From: Euryarchaeota archaeon UBA202 | GTDB taxonomy: Archaea > Thermoplasmatota > E2 > UBA202 | DNA length: 64,000 nucleotides | NCBI GenBank assembly: GCA_002502685.1 | Contig: DAQA01000013.1 | Span: 8,181-72,180, forward strand | Reading direction: 5' to 3' | Shown: one piece after another, positions 26,391 through 34,570 of the stretch | How positions within the stretch are numbered: position 1 is the stretch's first letter | How the letters are laid out: every line of letters begins with the position of its first letter | Notes under the pieces: generated by a model | What the model was told of the DNA's origin: nothing | Seen by the model: only the letters and a program-made list of their open reading frames with translations | The model's database searches: none | Position numbers and translations under genes: made by a program

Positions 26391-27205
26391 TTCCCTTTTT
26401 TATTCACGTTTTTTTCAATCTTTTCCACTATTTTGGTAAATGCATTCGCTGCATCTGATGTAGCATTCTTTATAATAAATGGTTCACCCGAGTCACCTGT
26501 ATCTACAATTTTTGGGTCGAGAGGGACTTTTCCTAGGTACGGCACCTGAAGATCCCTAGATGCCTTCAGCCCGCCACCGCTTTTAAAGATATCAACAGAC
26601 TTGCCACAATGGGGGCAGGTAAACCCACTCATATTTTCAATAATCCCCAGAACAGGGATATTCATCTTCTTGACAAAATTGATAGATTTACGGACACTTA
26701 CCAATGCCACATCTTGCGGAGTTGTTACTATTATTGCCCCATCGCACTGGGGAATAAGCTGTGCAACGGTTAATGGCTCATCGCCTGTACCTGGAGGGAG
26801 ATCAACAATTAGATAATCAATAGCACCCCAGTTTACATCACCAATAAATTGTTTCATTGCCCCCATCTTCAAGGGGCCACGCCAAATAACAGGTGCATCT
26901 CTTTCTGATAATAGAAAGCCTATCGACATGACCGTCAAATTCGGGGACACGACAATAGGATTAAAACCCTTCTCGGAAGCCGTGATTTTTTTATCTTCCA
27001 GACCTAGTATTTTGGGGATACTTGGTCCGTGAAAATCACTGTCTAACAGTCCAACCTTATTCCCTTTTTCAGAGAGTGCAAATGCAAGGTTGGCAGACAC
27101 TGTACTTTTTCCAACGCCTCCCTTTCCACTTAATACCATAATCGTATGCTTTATATGGCTCAGGGTTTGAGTAATTTTAGTGTTGTCATATTCTTTTTTT
27201 TCCAT
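26387..27205 (-). CDS. Mrp/NBP35-type Fe-S carrier ATPase
   Basis: Cytosolic P-loop ATPase that carries and delivers Fe-S clusters (ApbC/Mrp/Nbp35 family). Deviant Walker A GKGGVGKST is near residues 27-35, DSDFHGPSIPKILGL follows, and the cluster-binding CPHC is near residue 190 (FTCPHCGK). It lacks the N-terminal four-cysteine domain of eukaryotic Nbp35. A Shine-Dalgarno GAGAGGTAA and a TATA-like AAATATATAGC lie upstream. It heads the operon that continues with the zinc ribbon, two NifX-like proteins, DUF89 and two MinD-ferredoxin ATPases. Confidence 0.92.
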   Translation of the reverse strand: MEKKEYDNTKITQTLSHIKHTIMVLSGKGGVGKSTVSANLAFALSEKGNKVGLLDSDFHGPSIPKILGLEDKKITASEKGFNPIVVSPNLTVMSIGFLLSERDAPVIWRGPLKMGAMKQFIGDVNWGAIDYLIVDLPPGTGDEPLTVAQLIPQCDGAIIVTTPQDVALVSVRKSINFVKKMNIPVLGIIENMSGFTCPHCGKSVDIFKSGGGLKASRDLQVPYLGKVPLDPKIVDTGDSGEPFIIKNATSDAANAFTKIVEKIEKNVNKKGK

Positions 27206-27284
27206 AGTTACCTCTCATGGCATTATGGCATGGCTTCAGCTATATATTTGTTATTCTATTAAAAAATTGGGGGGAAAAGAAAAA

Positions 27285-27314
27285 GAGCTTGTTTATAGGT
27301 GTGTTAACAAGCTC
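27285..27314 (-). terminator. Hairpin plus T-tract after the DUF5320 gene
   Basis: Perfect 9-bp arms (GAGCTTGTT / AACAAGCTC) with a 12-base loop. On the minus strand the hairpin lies four bases after the DUF5320 stop and is followed by TTTTTCTTTTC, so it should end that transcript before the Mrp promoter. On the plus strand it is also followed by CTTTTT. Confidence 0.6.
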
Positions 27315-27318
27315 CTTT

Positions 27319-27672
27319 TTACTTTTCTTTGGAGAGTTCTTGGAGTCTGTCTTGTACAGCTTTGACCTCGTTTTCTAGGTCCTTGACCATATTTTTTAGG
27401 TAGGTTTTCTCATCCTCTTCACTAGGCTCTGGATATATTCCGGGGTAATATGGTGCAGGGTCATAGGATGGATACATACTTCTCCACCAGAATCCTCTGC
27501 CACGTCCTAAACCTCTGCCCCATCCTCTGCCAAATCCGCGTCCAAAACCAAATCCTCTTCCTCGGGGGAATCCTTTGGTATAACCGGGGTTATTATATCC
27601 TGCACAGTATCCAAGGGCTCTCCCTGTCATGGATCCACGACCTTCGGGTCCTGTTCTATCTCCACCTGGCAT
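27319..27672 (-). CDS. DUF5320 protein, Gly/Arg-rich
   Basis: 117 residues starting with the family signature MPGGDRTGPEGRG and GYCAGY, then a long glycine/arginine/phenylalanine-rich segment (residues ~32-65, mostly G-R-G-F repeats), and a C-terminal coiled coil (LKNMVKDLENEVKAVQDRLQEL). DUF5320 proteins are frequent companions of NifX and Mrp genes in anaerobes; their function is not established. The previous gene ends five bases upstream. Its skewed composition is typical of the family rather than a sign of transfer. Confidence 0.85.
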   Translation of the reverse strand: MPGGDRTGPEGRGSMTGRALGYCAGYNNPGYTKGFPRGRGFGFGRGFGRGWGRGLGRGRGFWWRSMYPSYDPAPYYPGIYPEPSEEDEKTYLKNMVKDLENEVKAVQDRLQELSKEK

Positions 27673-27676
27673 ATTC

Positions 27677-27949
27677 TTATTTCACCTCTTTACTTTCTTT
27701 TTTTATTTCTTCAATTCTTTTTTCTATTTTGTCTAGGTCACTTTTAATGAACTGTTTTTCCCGTTCTAGAATATGGAGCTCGTCCTCGGGATGTATCCTG
27801 GGATAAGGCATGAATTCCATTGGCGGATAGTCCATTGGTGGGTATCCAAATGGTGCCCATCCGGGTATTTTGGGTGCGTGATAGCGGTACCACTGTCTGT
27901 ATCCTGCATTTTTTTTCGTCTCTGATTTACTGTTTTTATTAGTCATCAT
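27677..27949 (-). CDS. DUF5320-like companion protein
   Basis: 90 residues with an aromatic/proline-rich middle (WYRYHAPKIPGWAPFGYPPMDYPP) and a C-terminal coiled coil (LEREKQFIKSDLDKIEKRIEEI) like that of the next gene. It lacks the MPGGD start signature. It is the first gene of a two-gene unit that is divergent from the DUF134 regulator and shares a short promoter region with it. Function unknown. Confidence 0.7.
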   Translation of the reverse strand: MMTNKNSKSETKKNAGYRQWYRYHAPKIPGWAPFGYPPMDYPPMEFMPYPRIHPEDELHILEREKQFIKSDLDKIEKRIEEIKKESKEVK

Positions 27950-28024
27950 TTTTATTACGTATATATTATTATCTATATAAAGTTTTTTGTTAAATTTTTA
28001 ATAATTAATCGCATATATATCATT
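27950..28024. promoter_or_regulatory. Divergent promoter between DUF5320 genes and DUF134
   Basis: Very AT-rich 75-base spacer. On the minus strand CTTTATATAG lies about 25-30 bases before the DUF5320-like start. On the plus strand AAATTTTTAATAATTAAT lies about 25 bases before the DUF134 ATG. ATATATA motifs near both ends (27959 and 28014) form a loose inverted pair, GTATATATTAT and GCATATATATC, and could be regulator sites. Confidence 0.5.
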
Positions 28025-28336
28025 ATGCCGAGATATCGACGTGGTAGGGGCAGGTGTCCCAGGTGGGTGGCAAGATTACCCTATGCGGATTTTTTTAAAC
28101 CTGCGGGTATTCCCTTGATGAATCTTGAGATCACAACTTTGTTGATGGAGGAGTTTGAGGCTCTCCGTTTGGTGGACTCGGAGGGCTTGGAGCAGAGTGA
28201 GGCGGCGCGTCGTATGGGTGTGTCAACAAAGACGTTTTGGAATGACTTGAAATCGGCACGGAAAAAAATAGCTGATGCGTTGGCATATGGGCAAGGAATA
28301 CAAATTCAAGGAGGGAGTTATAGGATCCAAGAATGA
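28025..28336 (+). CDS. DUF134 helix-turn-helix regulator
   Basis: 103-residue DUF134 (PF02001-like) protein. It starts with MPRYRRGRGRCPRWV, has the cap segment FKPAGIPLMNLE, then a sigma70-region-4-like HTH (LLMEEFEALRLVDSEGLEQSEAARRMGVSTKTFWNDL) and ends in RKKIADALAYGQGI. DUF134 genes are commonly adjacent to NifX-type genes, and here the gene is divergent from that cluster, so it is probably its regulator. The metal or redox signal is not known. Confidence 0.88.
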   Translation: MPRYRRGRGRCPRWVARLPYADFFKPAGIPLMNLEITTLLMEEFEALRLVDSEGLEQSEAARRMGVSTKTFWNDLKSARKKIADALAYGQGIQIQGGSYRIQE

Positions 28337-28588
28337 TGATCCTCTCAAGGAAATTAGTGGGTCCTGATAAGGTATAGGTAATAAAGAAGGTGGAACCGCA
28401 TGTGTGTGGTTTAATTTTTTTTTTATGGCGTTGTTATTGTCATCTAATCATGGTTATCAACTGTTCTTTGGAGAGAATAGCCGGGTTTACCGGGTAGGGC
28501 GTATTGCTACTGCATAGGAAAAAGTTACTTAGGAAAATTAAGACATAATGAGGGGATAAGGATGATGAGGTTATCTTTTTTTTATTGT

Positions 28589-28918
28589 CTAATTTTTTAT
28601 GTCTTTTTTTATGCTTTGGATATTCCTCTGTGATATAACCACCATTGCTACCCAGACAAATAGGATGGCGATAGTCATGGTTACGCCAATTGTTGCCATC
28701 TCTTGTAACATAACAGGGATTTCTGCAGGATTCTGCATGGCGGTCAAGAATGGTGGATAAAGCACAACTTCTTGATGTGCTATATGTTCAACAGCAAGCA
28801 TTATGACGCCTCCCCACAACATCACGTTTAACCATACGATTTTCAATCTTTCAGGTATTTTTTTCCTGAATAGTGTTGTTACGATCGCAAGACTCATTGG
28901 AGCTATAAAGCATGCCAT
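28589..28918 (-). CDS. Small three-helix membrane protein (second of pair)
   Basis: About 109 residues with hydrophobic segments at the start, in NVMLWGGVIMLAVEHIAH, and near the end (MTIAILFVWVAMVVIS). It resembles the upstream gene: both have an (L/V)MLWG motif followed by a V(D/E)H motif. The ATG is preferred because GAGGTG lies 8 bases before it; a GTG nine bases upstream overlaps the previous gene. Unknown function. A conserved histidine in VEH could bind heme or metal, which is a guess. Confidence 0.7.
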   Translation of the reverse strand: MACFIAPMSLAIVTTLFRKKIPERLKIVWLNVMLWGGVIMLAVEHIAHQEVVLYPPFLTAMQNPAEIPVMLQEMATIGVTMTIAILFVWVAMVVISQRNIQSIKKDIKN

Positions 28919-28919
28919 T

Positions 28920-29213
28920 TTATTCACCTCTTACAATTTTTTCTTTTGGACGAGAAATTATCAAGATAATCTCCCAGATTATTAAAATCGGTATGATCAT
29001 GGCAATTCCTAAAAGTGTTCCATTGGTTATTAGTCCATCGGTTTGTACCTCAAGGAATTCTCCACCGTCATAGCCGAGAACATGATCCACCATGATCATA
29101 ATTGAAGTTCCCCAAAGCATCAAACTTAAAAAATCCAGTTTATAGATCTTGGGTTTTATATACCAAATGGCAGTCACCGCGATTGCTGCGATTACTGTTG
29201 TTACAAGCCACAT
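28920..29213 (-). CDS. Small three-helix membrane protein (first of pair)
   Basis: 97 residues: N-terminal helix (VTTVIAAIAVTAIWYI), a second helix with LSLMLWGTSIMIMVDHVLG, an acidic loop (GYDGGEFLEVQTDG) and a C-terminal helix (IAMIIPILIIWEIILII). It is a paralogue of the next gene, one base away, so the two probably form a heteromer. Not recognised as a named family. It lies just beyond the metal-cluster region but no direct link can be shown. Confidence 0.7.
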   Translation of the reverse strand: MWLVTTVIAAIAVTAIWYIKPKIYKLDFLSLMLWGTSIMIMVDHVLGYDGGEFLEVQTDGLITNGTLLGIAMIIPILIIWEIILIISRPKEKIVRGE

Positions 29214-29578
29214 ATCATTCTTTCCATACCAATTTTTTTAAACACTTCGAATAGTCATTTCTTATTTAAAAATTTTGGGTAAAAACGAATAAAAAGCATA
29301 TGGCCAATCATTGGCAAAAGGAAAACAAAACAAGTTTACTAAAAAATTTTGCAGTACGGTATTAATTGACTAAACACCCATTACCATCAAGGTAGATCTA
29401 GGTCTGTTTTTTTTTTCTTTGGAAAAAAAGTTTTTTGAATCAGGTTGATCCCTAGTCATTTTTTTTCGATTGTTTCGATTCACCAATCTGTACGGGAAAA
29501 ATTCTTAAAACGGGAAATTATTTTTCATTAAAGCACAACAATAAGGATTTATGGTGTAATGGCTTCATTACCATACAG
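29214..29578. other. Intergenic region with short palindrome
   Basis: No gene seen. A perfect palindrome GCCAATCATTGGC at 29303-29315 stands in otherwise AT-rich sequence, about 100 bases upstream of the membrane-protein pair, and could be an operator. Long T runs at 29409-29420 and 29459-29467 are present. No RNA fold was recognised. Confidence 0.45.
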
Positions 29579-30052
29579 CTAGGCTGTCTTTTTTTGTAAT
29601 AGTTTTAAATGTTCCAGTATATCTTTTGCATGGCCTGCAACTGTAACCTTAGGCCAGATATGTGCAATTCTACCTGTTGGATCAATAAGAAATGTGGTGC
29701 GAACTGCGCCCCAGAATTCGCGTCCAAACATTTTTTTTTGGCTTCCAAACCTCATAGGCTGTCATTACCTCGTGTTTGCTGTCGCTCAATAAAGTAATGC
29801 TGAGGTCCTTTTTTCGGTAAACGAACAATGGCTTTCAGGGCTGTCCGGGCTTATGCCAAGTATCACAGCATTGTGTTGTTCAAAGCTCTTCTTATCCCGT
29901 GTAAACTGGATTGCTTCAAGGGAACAACCAGGTGTGTTATCCTTTGGATAGAAATATAATACCACCCATTTCTCCCTAAATTCTGTAAGACAGACATCAT
30001 GATTGTCTTTATCGGGTAGACAAAATTCAAACGCTTTTTCTCCAACCTTCAT
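29579..30052 (-). pseudogene. Bcp-type peroxiredoxin broken by two frameshifts
   Basis: Thiol peroxidase of the Bcp/PrxQ family that would reduce peroxides. The first frame has VVLYFYPKDNTPGCSLEA with the peroxidatic cysteine, then SPDSPESH. It shifts at the A-run of GAAAAAAGG (one A too few) into a frame reading KDLSITLLSDSKHEVM and WKPKK. At the run of nine A (one too many) it shifts again into MFGREFWGAVRTTFLIDPTGRIAHIW and AGHAKDILEHL. The two shifts compensate each other and both sit in homopolymers, so either this is a young pseudogene or the assembled sequence contains two base-count errors and the gene is intact. Confidence 0.8.
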
Positions 30053-30245
30053 TCAAATCACCATCATTGTTTCTATCTGAATAAGTCCGTTCTTTATATG
30101 TTTTTACCAGGCTTTATTCTAGTGGGAAAAAAAGTTTCAAGTACAGTCATGAAGACATTTTTGAAAATGAATCCAAGATTAAAAAAAAAACTGCTGCATA
30201 AAGAGTGATATATAAATGATTTGTTGATGTTACTTGGCAATCGAT

Positions 30246-30818
30246 ATGGCAAAGCGGGTCAGGATTCATGATTTGGAAGTGGAATACAAGGTAATCCATC
30301 GTGATATACGGTGTCCCAGACTTGAATTTAAAACTGGTGGACTACAAGTTATTCTTCCTAGGGATTATGGGGATTCTGAAGAGTTGATTGATAGGCACAG
30401 GAAATGGATTTATAGGACAGCTACAGTGATACATGATGCATTAAAGCAGTCTTCCAAGAGGAAGCTAAATCTAGAGAGGACAGATGAAGAATTTAAGGGA
30501 TTGGTATCCTCCTATGTGAATGTTTTCTCAGGGAAATTAGGGGTGTATCTCAATAAAATCACTTTTCGGAGAATGAAGTCTAGATGGGGGAGTTGCTCAA
30601 GTTACAAGAAGAATATAACCCTCAATACGCACCTACGGTATTTACCAGACCACATCATTGGATACGTGGTTCTCCATGAGTTAACCCATCTTTTCGAGAA
30701 GGGGCATAATAAGGGGTTCTGGCAGAGAATTTCAAAGGTATATCCAGATTACAGGGATATTAAGAAGGAACTCTTAGCGTACTGGTATCTACTCCATGAT
30801 AATGGACTGCTGGAGTAA
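30246..30818 (+). CDS. DUF45/YgjP-like zinc metallopeptidase
   Basis: 190 residues of the YgjP/WLM family related to SprT. The zinc site HELTHLFEKGHNKGFW (HEXXH plus a downstream histidine) lies near residue 145, preceded by SRWGSCSSYKKNITLNTHL, the conserved strand of this family. The ATG is used in place of a TTG four codons upstream. TATATAAATG lies about 30 bases before the ATG. Members are sometimes linked to restriction or DNA-protein crosslink functions, but this copy is alone, so its target is unknown. Confidence 0.85.
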   Translation: MAKRVRIHDLEVEYKVIHRDIRCPRLEFKTGGLQVILPRDYGDSEELIDRHRKWIYRTATVIHDALKQSSKRKLNLERTDEEFKGLVSSYVNVFSGKLGVYLNKITFRRMKSRWGSCSSYKKNITLNTHLRYLPDHIIGYVVLHELTHLFEKGHNKGFWQRISKVYPDYRDIKKELLAYWYLLHDNGLLE

Positions 30819-31459
30819 AAAATATTTTCAAAACCGTTACTACGTTAATAGGCACCTTAGCAGTTTATATCAAAAAAAAATTTCAACATCCTATAATGTT
30901 TCTAATTTGTAACGAATTACGATACTAAATATAATCCAAAAAAGAGATAGTTTTAACGATTTTGCCTCTAATAAGTGTAAAATGATTAATGTAATGATTT
31001 CCATTTAACAAAACCCACCCAAAATGGAGGGTTTTATTCCACTAGATATATAAAACGATGGTTTAACCAGTAAAATCGTCTCCCAAATCGGTGTTTTAAG
31101 AACCGAATTGAAAAAGTGCGTATTTCCTAAATAATATAATTGGGCTTGATGAAAATTAAAAATCATATGCAAAAGGGAAATAAGGTGGTCTGAATTAGAA
31201 TATTATATATTATTGATTTGAAGAGGGTTTAGGATAAGTTTGGGGTAATGTAGATATAAAGATAAGAAAAATACTAAACTAGTTTTTTTTAATATCATTT
31301 CATGATTTTTATAGGGGATGTGGCTATTAGGGTTAATCCCACAATAGCAATCGTTATTATCCCCCTTCCTGCGATAAAAAATATTGCAGGGACAGCCAGA
31401 TAGATGAATGGAGAGTTTCATTCAAAACTTTTATGTACCAAATAGTAATACCCAATCAA
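30819..31459. other. Long intergenic region upstream of por operon
   Basis: About 640 bases without a supported gene. It contains the second copy of the palindrome/TATA element (31010-31061, listed separately). If that promoter is active on the plus strand, its transcript would begin near 31075 and run about 380 bases before the por genes, leaving room for a long leader or an untranslated RNA. A short hydrophobic frame on the minus strand near 31310-31410 has no start codon and was not accepted. Confidence 0.45.
31010..31061 (+). repeat. Second copy of palindrome plus TATA element
   Basis: AAAACCCACC / GGAGGGTTTT arms (one mismatch), an 11-base gap, then TATATAAAACGATGG. It is the inverted-orientation counterpart of the OPT operon promoter at 22172-22222, where the same 15-base TATA block follows a perfect palindrome. 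It could be a shared operator/promoter or a dispersed repeat. Confidence 0.65.
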
Positions 31460-32005
31460 ATGTATGAAGTAAGATTCCATGGGCGTGGGGGACAAGGAGC
31501 TGTTACTGCCGCGCGTCTGTTGGCAGATGCTGCTTTTCGTGAAGGAAAAGAAGTGCAGTCATTTCCCATTTTTGGTGTTGAACGCCGGGGGGCACCTGTG
31601 GCTGCATTTACCCGGATAGATGATAAACCAATCGACATAAAAACACAGATCTATGAACCAGATGTAGTTATTGCGCTTGATTCAACTCTTATCGGTGTGA
31701 TAGATGTAGCGGACGGATTGAAAGATAATGGAAAAATAGTGATAAACTCTAAAAAAAAACCAGCTGATTTTAAGTTTGGGGATACACGGGTCTATACCCT
31801 TGATGCAACGGAAATCGCCACCAAACATGGCTTGGGAACAAAAACTAATCCAATCATAAATACCGCTATTCTGGGTGCTTATGCAAAGGTTATTGGCAAT
31901 ATTGGTATGGCTGCTATTGAACAATCTATTGAAAATAATGTCCCTATAAAAAAAGAGGAAAATAAAAATGCGGCACGGGAAGCATATCAGGTTATGGAGG
32001 CATAA
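31460..32005 (+). CDS. porG: Pyruvate/2-oxoacid:ferredoxin oxidoreductase gamma subunit
   Basis: Gamma subunit of the coenzyme-A-acylating oxidoreductase that turns pyruvate (or a related 2-oxoacid) into acetyl-CoA, CO2 and reduced ferredoxin. It starts YEVRFHGRGGQGAVTAARLL, the standard opening of the family, and has FPIFGVERRGAPVAAFTRI. The ATG at 31460 gives this normal start. An in-frame ATG nine codons upstream (31433) is possible, but TTTTATGTA around it resembles a TATA box correctly spaced for 31460. First gene of a gamma-delta-alpha-beta operon; delta starts immediately after the stop. Confidence 0.93.
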   Translation: MYEVRFHGRGGQGAVTAARLLADAAFREGKEVQSFPIFGVERRGAPVAAFTRIDDKPIDIKTQIYEPDVVIALDSTLIGVIDVADGLKDNGKIVINSKKKPADFKFGDTRVYTLDATEIATKHGLGTKTNPIINTAILGAYAKVIGNIGMAAIEQSIENNVPIKKEENKNAAREAYQVMEA

Positions 32006-32266
32006 ATGAAAATTACCATAGGAGCTATTAATGACAAACCGGGTTCATCAAAAAATTATAAGACAGGAAGCTGGCGTACACTTAAACCGGTTATTAATCT
32101 TGAGAAATGTAAAAAATGTTGGTTGTGCAAGCAACTCTGTCCCGAAGGATGTATAACAAAAAAAGAAGAGGGACCCCAGATCAACTATGATTACTGTAAG
32201 GGATGCGGTATCTGTGCTCATGAATGCACCTTTGATGCCATAATAATGGAGCTTGAAGAGAGGTAA
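32006..32266 (+). CDS. porD: Pyruvate/2-oxoacid:ferredoxin oxidoreductase delta subunit
   Basis: 86-residue dicluster ferredoxin subunit with CKKCWLCKQLCPEGC and CKGCGICAHECTF, preceded by the delta-specific GSWRTLKPVINLEKC. It passes electrons from the catalytic subunits to external ferredoxin. The ATG directly follows the gamma stop codon, and alpha begins four bases after its own stop. Confidence 0.93.
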   Translation: MKITIGAINDKPGSSKNYKTGSWRTLKPVINLEKCKKCWLCKQLCPEGCITKKEEGPQINYDYCKGCGICAHECTFDAIIMELEER

Positions 32267-32270
32267 TGAG

Positions 32271-33449
32271 ATGACAAAAATGACTATTATGGGAAATATG
32301 GCTACGGCGCTGGGCGCGAAACTATGCCGCCCCCATGTTATACCGGCCTATCCTATTACGCCATCGACACTTTTCCCTGAAAAAATATCGGAATTTATTG
32401 CCAATGGCGAGATGGATGGAGAAATGATCCGAGTGGAATCAGAACATTCAGCCATGTCGGCAGCTATTGGCGCCTCGGCTACAGGGGCACGGGTCTGTAC
32501 AGCTTCGGCAAGCCAAGGTATTGCCCTTATGCATGAAATGCTTTTTATTGCCTCAGGTATGCGTCTTCCTATTGTTATGGCTGTGGGTAACCGGGCGTTG
32601 TCTGCACCCATTAATATTTGGTGTGATCATCAGGATACCATTTCTGAACGTGATGTGGGATGGCTTCAATTCTATGCTGAAAAAAATCAGGAGGGACTGG
32701 ATTTAATGATTCTTGCTTTCAAGATCTGTGAAGATAAACGGGTGCTGTTACCGGGCATGGTGGGCATCGATGCATTTGTTTTGACACATACTGTTGAAGG
32801 CGTAGATGTACCTGACCAAAAACTTGTTGATGATTTTCTTCCCCCCTATAAACCTGAGAAGTATCTTGATGCCCGTACCCCTATCACTTTTGGTTCCTTT
32901 GGTACACCTGAATTTTATCAGGAATTCAAATATGCCCAAGTGAAAGCCATGGAAGAATCAGAGAAAGTCATTGATGAGGCTTTTCGGGAATATAAAAAGG
33001 TTTTTGGGCGAACCTATCAAAAAATAACGCCGTATCGATGTGAGGATGCAGACATGGTCATATTGACTTTGGGATCGATGAGTGGTACAGCTCGTGCCGC
33101 AGTGGATATTCTGCGAGAGGAGGGAAAGAAAGCAGGATGCATAAAAATGACAGTGTACCGTCCTTTTCCAGGAAAGGAACTTATAGATGTATCAAAGAAT
33201 GCCAAAGTCATTGCGGTTCTTGACCGGGATATCACACCAGGGCTTGGGGGAGCATTATACGCTGATGTTGCTGCTCAATTTGTCAATAGAACTGCACATC
33301 CCGTGATTTTGAACTATATTCTTGGATTAGGGGGACGCGATATTGTCATCAATGATTTCAAAGAAATTTATGATAAGTCCCATCAGGCCCTTGAGAAAGG
33401 GATACAGAATCCTGTTGAATGGATAAATCTGAATAAGGAGATATTGTGA
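32271..33449 (+). CDS. porA: Pyruvate/2-oxoacid:ferredoxin oxidoreductase alpha subunit
   Basis: 392-residue alpha subunit (pyrimidine-binding and transketolase-C-like domains). Motifs include PAYPITPSTLFPE, ESEHSAMSAAIGASATGARV and SQGIALMHE, then the C-terminal YRPFPGKEL and LDRDITPGLGGALY. The ATG used (MTKMTIMGN) has a GAGAGGTAA Shine-Dalgarno; an upstream in-frame TTG lies within porD. The enzyme should act on pyruvate, judged from overall similarity to POR, but a related 2-oxoacid cannot be excluded. Confidence 0.93.
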   Translation: MTKMTIMGNMATALGAKLCRPHVIPAYPITPSTLFPEKISEFIANGEMDGEMIRVESEHSAMSAAIGASATGARVCTASASQGIALMHEMLFIASGMRLPIVMAVGNRALSAPINIWCDHQDTISERDVGWLQFYAEKNQEGLDLMILAFKICEDKRVLLPGMVGIDAFVLTHTVEGVDVPDQKLVDDFLPPYKPEKYLDARTPITFGSFGTPEFYQEFKYAQVKAMEESEKVIDEAFREYKKVFGRTYQKITPYRCEDADMVILTLGSMSGTARAAVDILREEGKKAGCIKMTVYRPFPGKELIDVSKNAKVIAVLDRDITPGLGGALYADVAAQFVNRTAHPVILNYILGLGGRDIVINDFKEIYDKSHQALEKGIQNPVEWINLNKEIL

Positions 33450-33459
33450 GGAAATATAT

Positions 33460-34359
33460 ATGACAGAAGAAAAGGAGTTATTTGCTTGTGGTCATCGAGC
33501 CTGTGCAGGGTGCAGTGAACCTATTGCTGTCCGTATGATTTTAGAGGAAGCTGGACCAAATACCATTGGCACAATTTGTACAGGGTGCCTGGAGGTGGTC
33601 TCTACAGGATGGCCTGAGACCGCTTGGGAAATACCCTTAATTCATGCGGCCTTTGAAAATTCTGCCTCAGTGGCTTCAGGTGTTGAGGTTGCTCTTCGGC
33701 AATTGGGCCGGGACGACACTCATGTTATTGCCTTTGCAGGTGATGGAGGAACCTTTGATATTGGTCTGCAGGCACTATCAGGAATGCTTGAGAGAGGACA
33801 TAAAATTCTTTATGTCTGCCTTGACAATGAGGCCTATATGAATACCGGTATTCAACGATGTTCCTCGACACCCTTGGGAACATCAACCACCACGTCGCCT
33901 GCAGGGACATATAGTATAGGTGAGGATCGACAGAAAAAACCTATTGGCGCTATTTGTGCAGCTCACTGTATTCCCTATACGGCCACGGCAACCATTGCCT
34001 ATCCCCAGGATTTGAAAAAAAAGGTACGCAAAGCCTTAGCTGTGAATGGACCCTCTTTTCTCCATGTTTTGGTTCCCTGTCCTACAGGATGGAGGTTTTC
34101 CTCAGAAGAAACAGTGGAACTGGCTCGCTTAGCGGTGGAAACTGGTATCTTTGTCCTCTGGGAACTTGAGGGGGGTAATTTGCAAAACATTAAGGTGACA
34201 AAAAAACCAAAAACATGGCGACCTGTGGAGGACTATCTCAAACAACAGGGACGCTACAAACACTTGTTTAAACCTAAAAAAAGACAGGATGTCATTGAGA
34301 AAATCCAACAGGACGTGGATCAAAAACTTATAGAATTGGGAATCACCAAGGAGACATAA
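33460..34359 (+). CDS. porB: Pyruvate/2-oxoacid:ferredoxin oxidoreductase beta subunit
   Basis: 299-residue TPP-binding subunit. ACGHRACAGCSEP supplies cysteines for the proximal cluster, CTGCLEV another, GDGGTFDIGLQALSG is the TPP/Mg motif, and DNEAYMNTGIQRCSSTP is conserved in POR beta. It completes the por operon (10-base gap after porA). The reduced ferredoxin made here could feed the many ferredoxin-linked enzymes in this window. Confidence 0.93.
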   Translation: MTEEKELFACGHRACAGCSEPIAVRMILEEAGPNTIGTICTGCLEVVSTGWPETAWEIPLIHAAFENSASVASGVEVALRQLGRDDTHVIAFAGDGGTFDIGLQALSGMLERGHKILYVCLDNEAYMNTGIQRCSSTPLGTSTTTSPAGTYSIGEDRQKKPIGAICAAHCIPYTATATIAYPQDLKKKVRKALAVNGPSFLHVLVPCPTGWRFSSEETVELARLAVETGIFVLWELEGGNLQNIKVTKKPKTWRPVEDYLKQQGRYKHLFKPKKRQDVIEKIQQDVDQKLIELGITKET

Positions 34360-34570
34360 ATACTCTTAAATAGTGCCTTCATACCTCCCTGTCTTCATTT
34401 ATACAGACCACTTAATAGTAATGTTACTGAAGATAAAATTAAGGGGTGAAAGTGACCAGGGTCATAAAAAGTGAAAGAAACTTTCCTTTATCACTATGCT
34501 GGATGATAAAAATAAAAATACTATAAAATCCAAAAGAGATCCTTGTATTCAATAATGGAGGATAGGGCTT

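Noticed and set aside
28333..28369. Possible C/D box small RNA (ATGATGA ... CTGA)
   Set aside because: Spacing between boxes is wrong, D' and C' boxes are missing, and the C box overlaps the DUF134 stop.
28421..28513. 30-codon plus-strand frame after DUF134
   Set aside because: No homology, no ribosome-binding site, and a long T-run directly before the ATG.
22172..31061. The two palindrome/TATA copies as terminal inverted repeats of a 9-kb transposon
   Set aside because: The genes between them are core metal-handling genes without a transposase, and the repeats contain functional-looking promoters.
31203..31421. 72-residue minus-strand frame with CPC and CYC pairs
   Set aside because: No recognisable family; cysteine pairs arise in AT-rich sequence, and another frame of the same stretch looks equally protein-like.
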